Source of the DNA: CAZTXD01 sp964617995
GTDB taxonomy: Bacteria; Actinomycetota; Acidimicrobiia; Spongiisociales; ZC4RG35
Reading direction: 5' to 3'
Assembly (NCBI GenBank): GCA_964617995.1
Contig: CAZTXD010000014.1
Coordinates: 1 to 43,267, forward strand
Length of the DNA: 43,267 nucleotides
The position numbers were made by a program, and so were the translations under genes. The notes under the pieces were generated by a model. It saw only the letters and a program-made list of their open reading frames with translations. It searched no databases and was not told the origin of the DNA. This document shows positions 40,963-43,267 of this stretch, piece after piece; positions within the stretch are counted from its first letter, which is position 1; each line of letters opens with the position of its first letter.

Positions 40963-42120
40963 TCAGTACTCGGCCAGCCGGGAGGCATAGCGATCAGCAG
41001 CCGCCACCACGTCGTCGACTGTGTCACCTCCGAACATTCGCAGCGCTTCGTCCGCCAGGACGAACGCCACCATCTGCTCGCACACGACGCCGGCGCGGGG
41101 CACGGCGCAGGTGTCGGAACGCTCGAAGAACGCCTTGGTCGCTTCCTTGGTGTCCACGTCCACCGAGTCGAGGGATCGCATCACCGTGGAGATGGGCTTC
41201 ATGGCCGCCCGCAGACGCAGCAGTCCCCCGATCGTGATCCCGCCTTCGGTGCCACCCGCCCGCGTCGTATGGCGGGTGAAGCCGATGCCGTTGTGATAGA
41301 TCTCGTCGTGAGCCTGCGTTCCGCGGTTGCGTGCCTGCTGGAAGGCCTCGCCGATCTCGATTCCCTTGATCGCCTGGATCGACATGAGAGCCTGGGCCAG
41401 GCGCCCGTCGATCTTGCGGTCCCAATGCACGTGACTTCCCAGCCCGGCCGGGACACCGTACGCCAGGACCTCGATCACCCCTCCCAGTGTGTCCCGGCTC
41501 TCGCGTGCAGTCCGGATCTCGGCCTCCATCTGAGCGGCGCTCGCTGCGTCCAGGCAGCGCACCGAGGAGGCGTCTATGGCTCCGAGGTCGTCGGGAGATG
41601 GAAGTGGTGCATCCTCGGGAGCCCGCACCGTTCCGATTTCCACCACATGACTGAGAACGGACATGCCCAGGTGACCGATCAGGAGCTTGGACAGGTAGCC
41701 GACGACGGTGCGGGCCGCTGTCTCCCTCGCCGAAGCCCGTTCCAGGATGTCACGCGCGTCACGGGTGTCGTACTTGAGCATCCCGGCGAGGTCGGCGTGG
41801 CCGGGACGAGGTGTCGTCATCCTGCGCTTGGGTGAGCCCCGCTCGGGGTTCATCTCCTCGGACCATTTGGTCTCGTACTCGGTGTTGCGGATGAGCACCG
41901 CCACCGGCGAGCCGAGGGTTCTCCCGTGACGGACACCTCCGAGGATCTCGATCCGGTCCTGCTCGAGGCCCATGCGCGGGCTGCGACCATAGCCGAGCCT
42001 TCGCCGGGCCAGCTCGGAGGCGAGGCCCTCCCGGTCGAACTCGAGACCGGCAGGGAGACCTTCGATGGTGGCGACGAGACCCGGGCCGTGAGACTCGCCA
42101 GCCGTCAGGAACCGTAACAC
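40963..42120 (-). CDS. aroC: Chorismate synthase
   Basis: FMN-dependent last step of chorismate synthesis. The 385 residues start LRFLTAGESHGPGL after the initiator. They contain RRLGYGRSPRMGLEQD, MTTPRPGHADLAG, and SIQAIKGIEIGEAF, typical of the family. GTG 42120 is chosen because the conserved N-terminus begins there; GGAG is only 1 nt upstream, which is unusually close. The frame is open upstream to 42198 without similarity. The 146 bp between it and the prepilin peptidase gene hold no other gene. Confidence 0.95.
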   Translation of the reverse strand: MLRFLTAGESHGPGLVATIEGLPAGLEFDREGLASELARRRLGYGRSPRMGLEQDRIEILGGVRHGRTLGSPVAVLIRNTEYETKWSEEMNPERGSPKRRMTTPRPGHADLAGMLKYDTRDARDILERASARETAARTVVGYLSKLLIGHLGMSVLSHVVEIGTVRAPEDAPLPSPDDLGAIDASSVRCLDAASAAQMEAEIRTARESRDTLGGVIEVLAYGVPAGLGSHVHWDRKIDGRLAQALMSIQAIKGIEIGEAFQQARNRGTQAHDEIYHNGIGFTRHTTRAGGTEGGITIGGLLRLRAAMKPISTVMRSLDSVDVDTKEATKAFFERSDTCAVPRAGVVCEQMVAFVLADEALRMFGGDTVDDVVAAADRYASRLAEY

Positions 42121-42266
42121 GCTCCGATGGTACCCGGGAGCAGCACCGGCCCCGACCGGGCCGGCCTCCAGGCGCACCGGTGAAGAAACGGGAGCCATGC
42201 CGGGCCGCCTCGCGCCTATGGCGTCTCACGGGTCGACGGGAGCCCGGTTCCTCGACGCTGTCAGGT

Positions 42267-42986
42267 CTAGGTGATGCCCGCCGATAGGGCTCCACCGAAT
42301 ACGATCGCCGCCACCGAGCCGATGATCATGGGCGGGCCATAGGGGATCTCGGTGCGTGCTCCTGCCCGGCCGATCATCAGGGCGAAGAGGGCGATCACCC
42401 CGCCCGCAGCCGCGGTCAGCATTCCCGACAGGAGCAGGCGATCCCAGCCGAAGAAGGCAGTGAACAGCCCCAGAGACACGGCCAGCTTGACATCACCGAA
42501 GCCGAAGCCGCCGCGGGCCGCCAGGTAGACCAGGGCGAAGACCGCCGTGTATACGGCGGCACCGCCGAGGGCGGACGGCATCTGCGCCGCCGTTCCATCG
42601 AGGGTGGCGCCGACGATGAGCAGCGTGCCCGCGATCAGAGTGCCGGGGTACGTGATGCGGTTGGGGATGCGCTTGTGATCTATGTCGGTCAGGAAGAGAG
42701 CGGCCGTCATGGCGACGAAGAAGAGATACCCCACCAGGATCCAACGAGCCCCCACTGCCCAGGCCACGCCGGCGTAACCGACCGCGGTTGCAGCGGCGGT
42801 CACCCAGGTCCGCCAGGGTCGCCGACCGCAGCCGGGGCAGGTACGTATCGTCTGACCCGGAACACCGCAGCTTCGGCATCGAGCCGCCGACCACGCGAAG
42901 GGAGCGTCGGCTCCCGCCTGCACGGCCACATGGTGGATGACCGGGCCGGCGAGAAGGCCCGCGAAGGCGGACACGGCGATGAGCAC
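42267..42986 (-). CDS. Type IV prepilin peptidase (A24 family)
   Basis: Membrane aspartic protease that cleaves, and often methylates, type IV pilin-like precursors. The 239 residues have an N-terminal four-cysteine pair (Cys37, Cys40, Cys50, Cys53) like that of PilD, about seven hydrophobic segments, and two catalytic Asp motifs: LTDIDHKRIPN (Asp101/103) and GFGFGDVK (Asp165). It implies that the organism has pilin-like or Com-type substrates, none of which are in view. A prepilin peptidase near aroC is seen in other actinobacteria. Confidence 0.9.
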   Translation of the reverse strand: MLIAVSAFAGLLAGPVIHHVAVQAGADAPFAWSAARCRSCGVPGQTIRTCPGCGRRPWRTWVTAAATAVGYAGVAWAVGARWILVGYLFFVAMTAALFLTDIDHKRIPNRITYPGTLIAGTLLIVGATLDGTAAQMPSALGGAAVYTAVFALVYLAARGGFGFGDVKLAVSLGLFTAFFGWDRLLLSGMLTAAAGGVIALFALMIGRAGARTEIPYGPPMIIGSVAAIVFGGALSAGIT

Positions 42987-43040
42987 GGAGTCGGTGATCC
43001 TAGCTATTAGCCAACCGGTCGGCTCACCGAAGGGGATCTG

Positions 43041-43267
43041 TCAGCTGTCGGCCAGCTCCCGGAAGGCAGCACCGAGGCCCCGGCGACGCAACAGACCGAA
43101 GCCGGCGTCGTCATCGTCATCGTCATCGTCTTCGTCATCGTCTGTCTCGGATTCGTCCTGCTGTGACTTGTCGAGCTCCGAGAAGACGGTCTCCAGGAAG
43201 GACTCGTCGGGGGTCTCCTCCACGGGCGTCTCTGCCTCTTCCTTCGGTTCGTCGACGTTCTCGTCGT
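43041..43267 (-). CDS. C-terminal part of an acidic low-complexity protein (runs off window)
   Basis: The frame stays open from its stop at 43041 to the window edge, so only the last 74 or so residues are seen; the real start is outside. It is very rich in Glu and Asp (DENVDEPKEEAETP, ETDDDEDDDDDDDD) and ends with a short basic/hydrophobic segment GFGLLRRRGLGAAFRELADS. The Asp run is coded by 6-bp repeats near 43108-43140. No family is recognised. A GTG at 43223 could be an internal start, but the acidic composition continues upstream of it. Confidence 0.6.
   Translation of the reverse strand, partial: DENVDEPKEEAETPVEETPDESFLETVFSELDKSQQDESETDDDEDDDDDDDDAGFGLLRRRGLGAAFRELADS

Overview
The window is high-GC bacterial DNA from an actinobacterium. 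A small S13-like integration host factor (mihF) beside gmk and rpoZ, a PriA that has lost its helicase motifs, and an F420/flavin LLM-type oxidoreductase all point to Actinomycetota. The gene order is that of a deep, non-mycobacterial lineage, possibly Acidimicrobiia-like, which is a guess. Forty-three of the 44 genes listed lie on the minus strand. The only plus-strand gene is a short-chain dehydrogenase at about 28.9-29.6 kb.

Read in the direction of transcription (high to low coordinates), the right two thirds is the conserved actinobacterial housekeeping run. It has the C-terminus of an acidic protein, a prepilin peptidase, aroC-aroK-aroB, efp-nusB, the pyrimidine operon pyrR-pyrB-pyrC-carA-carB-pyrD-pyrF, then mihF-gmk-rpoZ-coaBC, a metallo-beta-lactamase-fold hydrolase, and metK-priA. 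Most genes are joined by ATGA/GTGA stop-start overlaps. A hairpin carrying the PyrR-binding core abuts the pyrR ribosome-binding site, which suggests translational control of the whole pyrimidine operon.

Between priA and def, which usually lie close together in this run, sits an 8-kb catabolic block (about 14.5-22.4 kb). It encodes an NCS2 uracil/xanthine permease, a beta-ureidopropionase-like amidohydrolase, a class III aminotransferase, a dihydropyrimidinase/hydantoinase, a methylmalonate/malonate-semialdehyde dehydrogenase and an LLM-class oxidoreductase. Together they suggest uptake and reductive breakdown of uracil/thymine to acetyl-/propionyl-CoA. No classical dihydropyrimidine dehydrogenase is present, so the LLM enzyme is a candidate for the missing redox step. 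Nearly all the unusual repeats are in this block: two perfect 48-54 bp palindromes with compensated differences, and 7-bp-period tandem arrays starting at stop codons.

Downstream the housekeeping run resumes: an RDD membrane protein, def-fmt, rpe, a receiver-GGDEF protein tightly coupled between rpe and ribD, then ribD-ribE-ribBA-ribH. A translation cluster follows: infC (apparently starting at AUC), rpmI, rplT, a SpoU methyltransferase, pheS and pheT, then argF (with an altered carbamoyl-phosphate loop) and a 3-methyladenine DNA glycosylase. The left edge resembles the spacer/leader of a ribosomal RNA operon running out of the window. No CRISPR array, transposase, integrase or tRNA gene was seen, and no gene-free stretch exceeds 300 bases.
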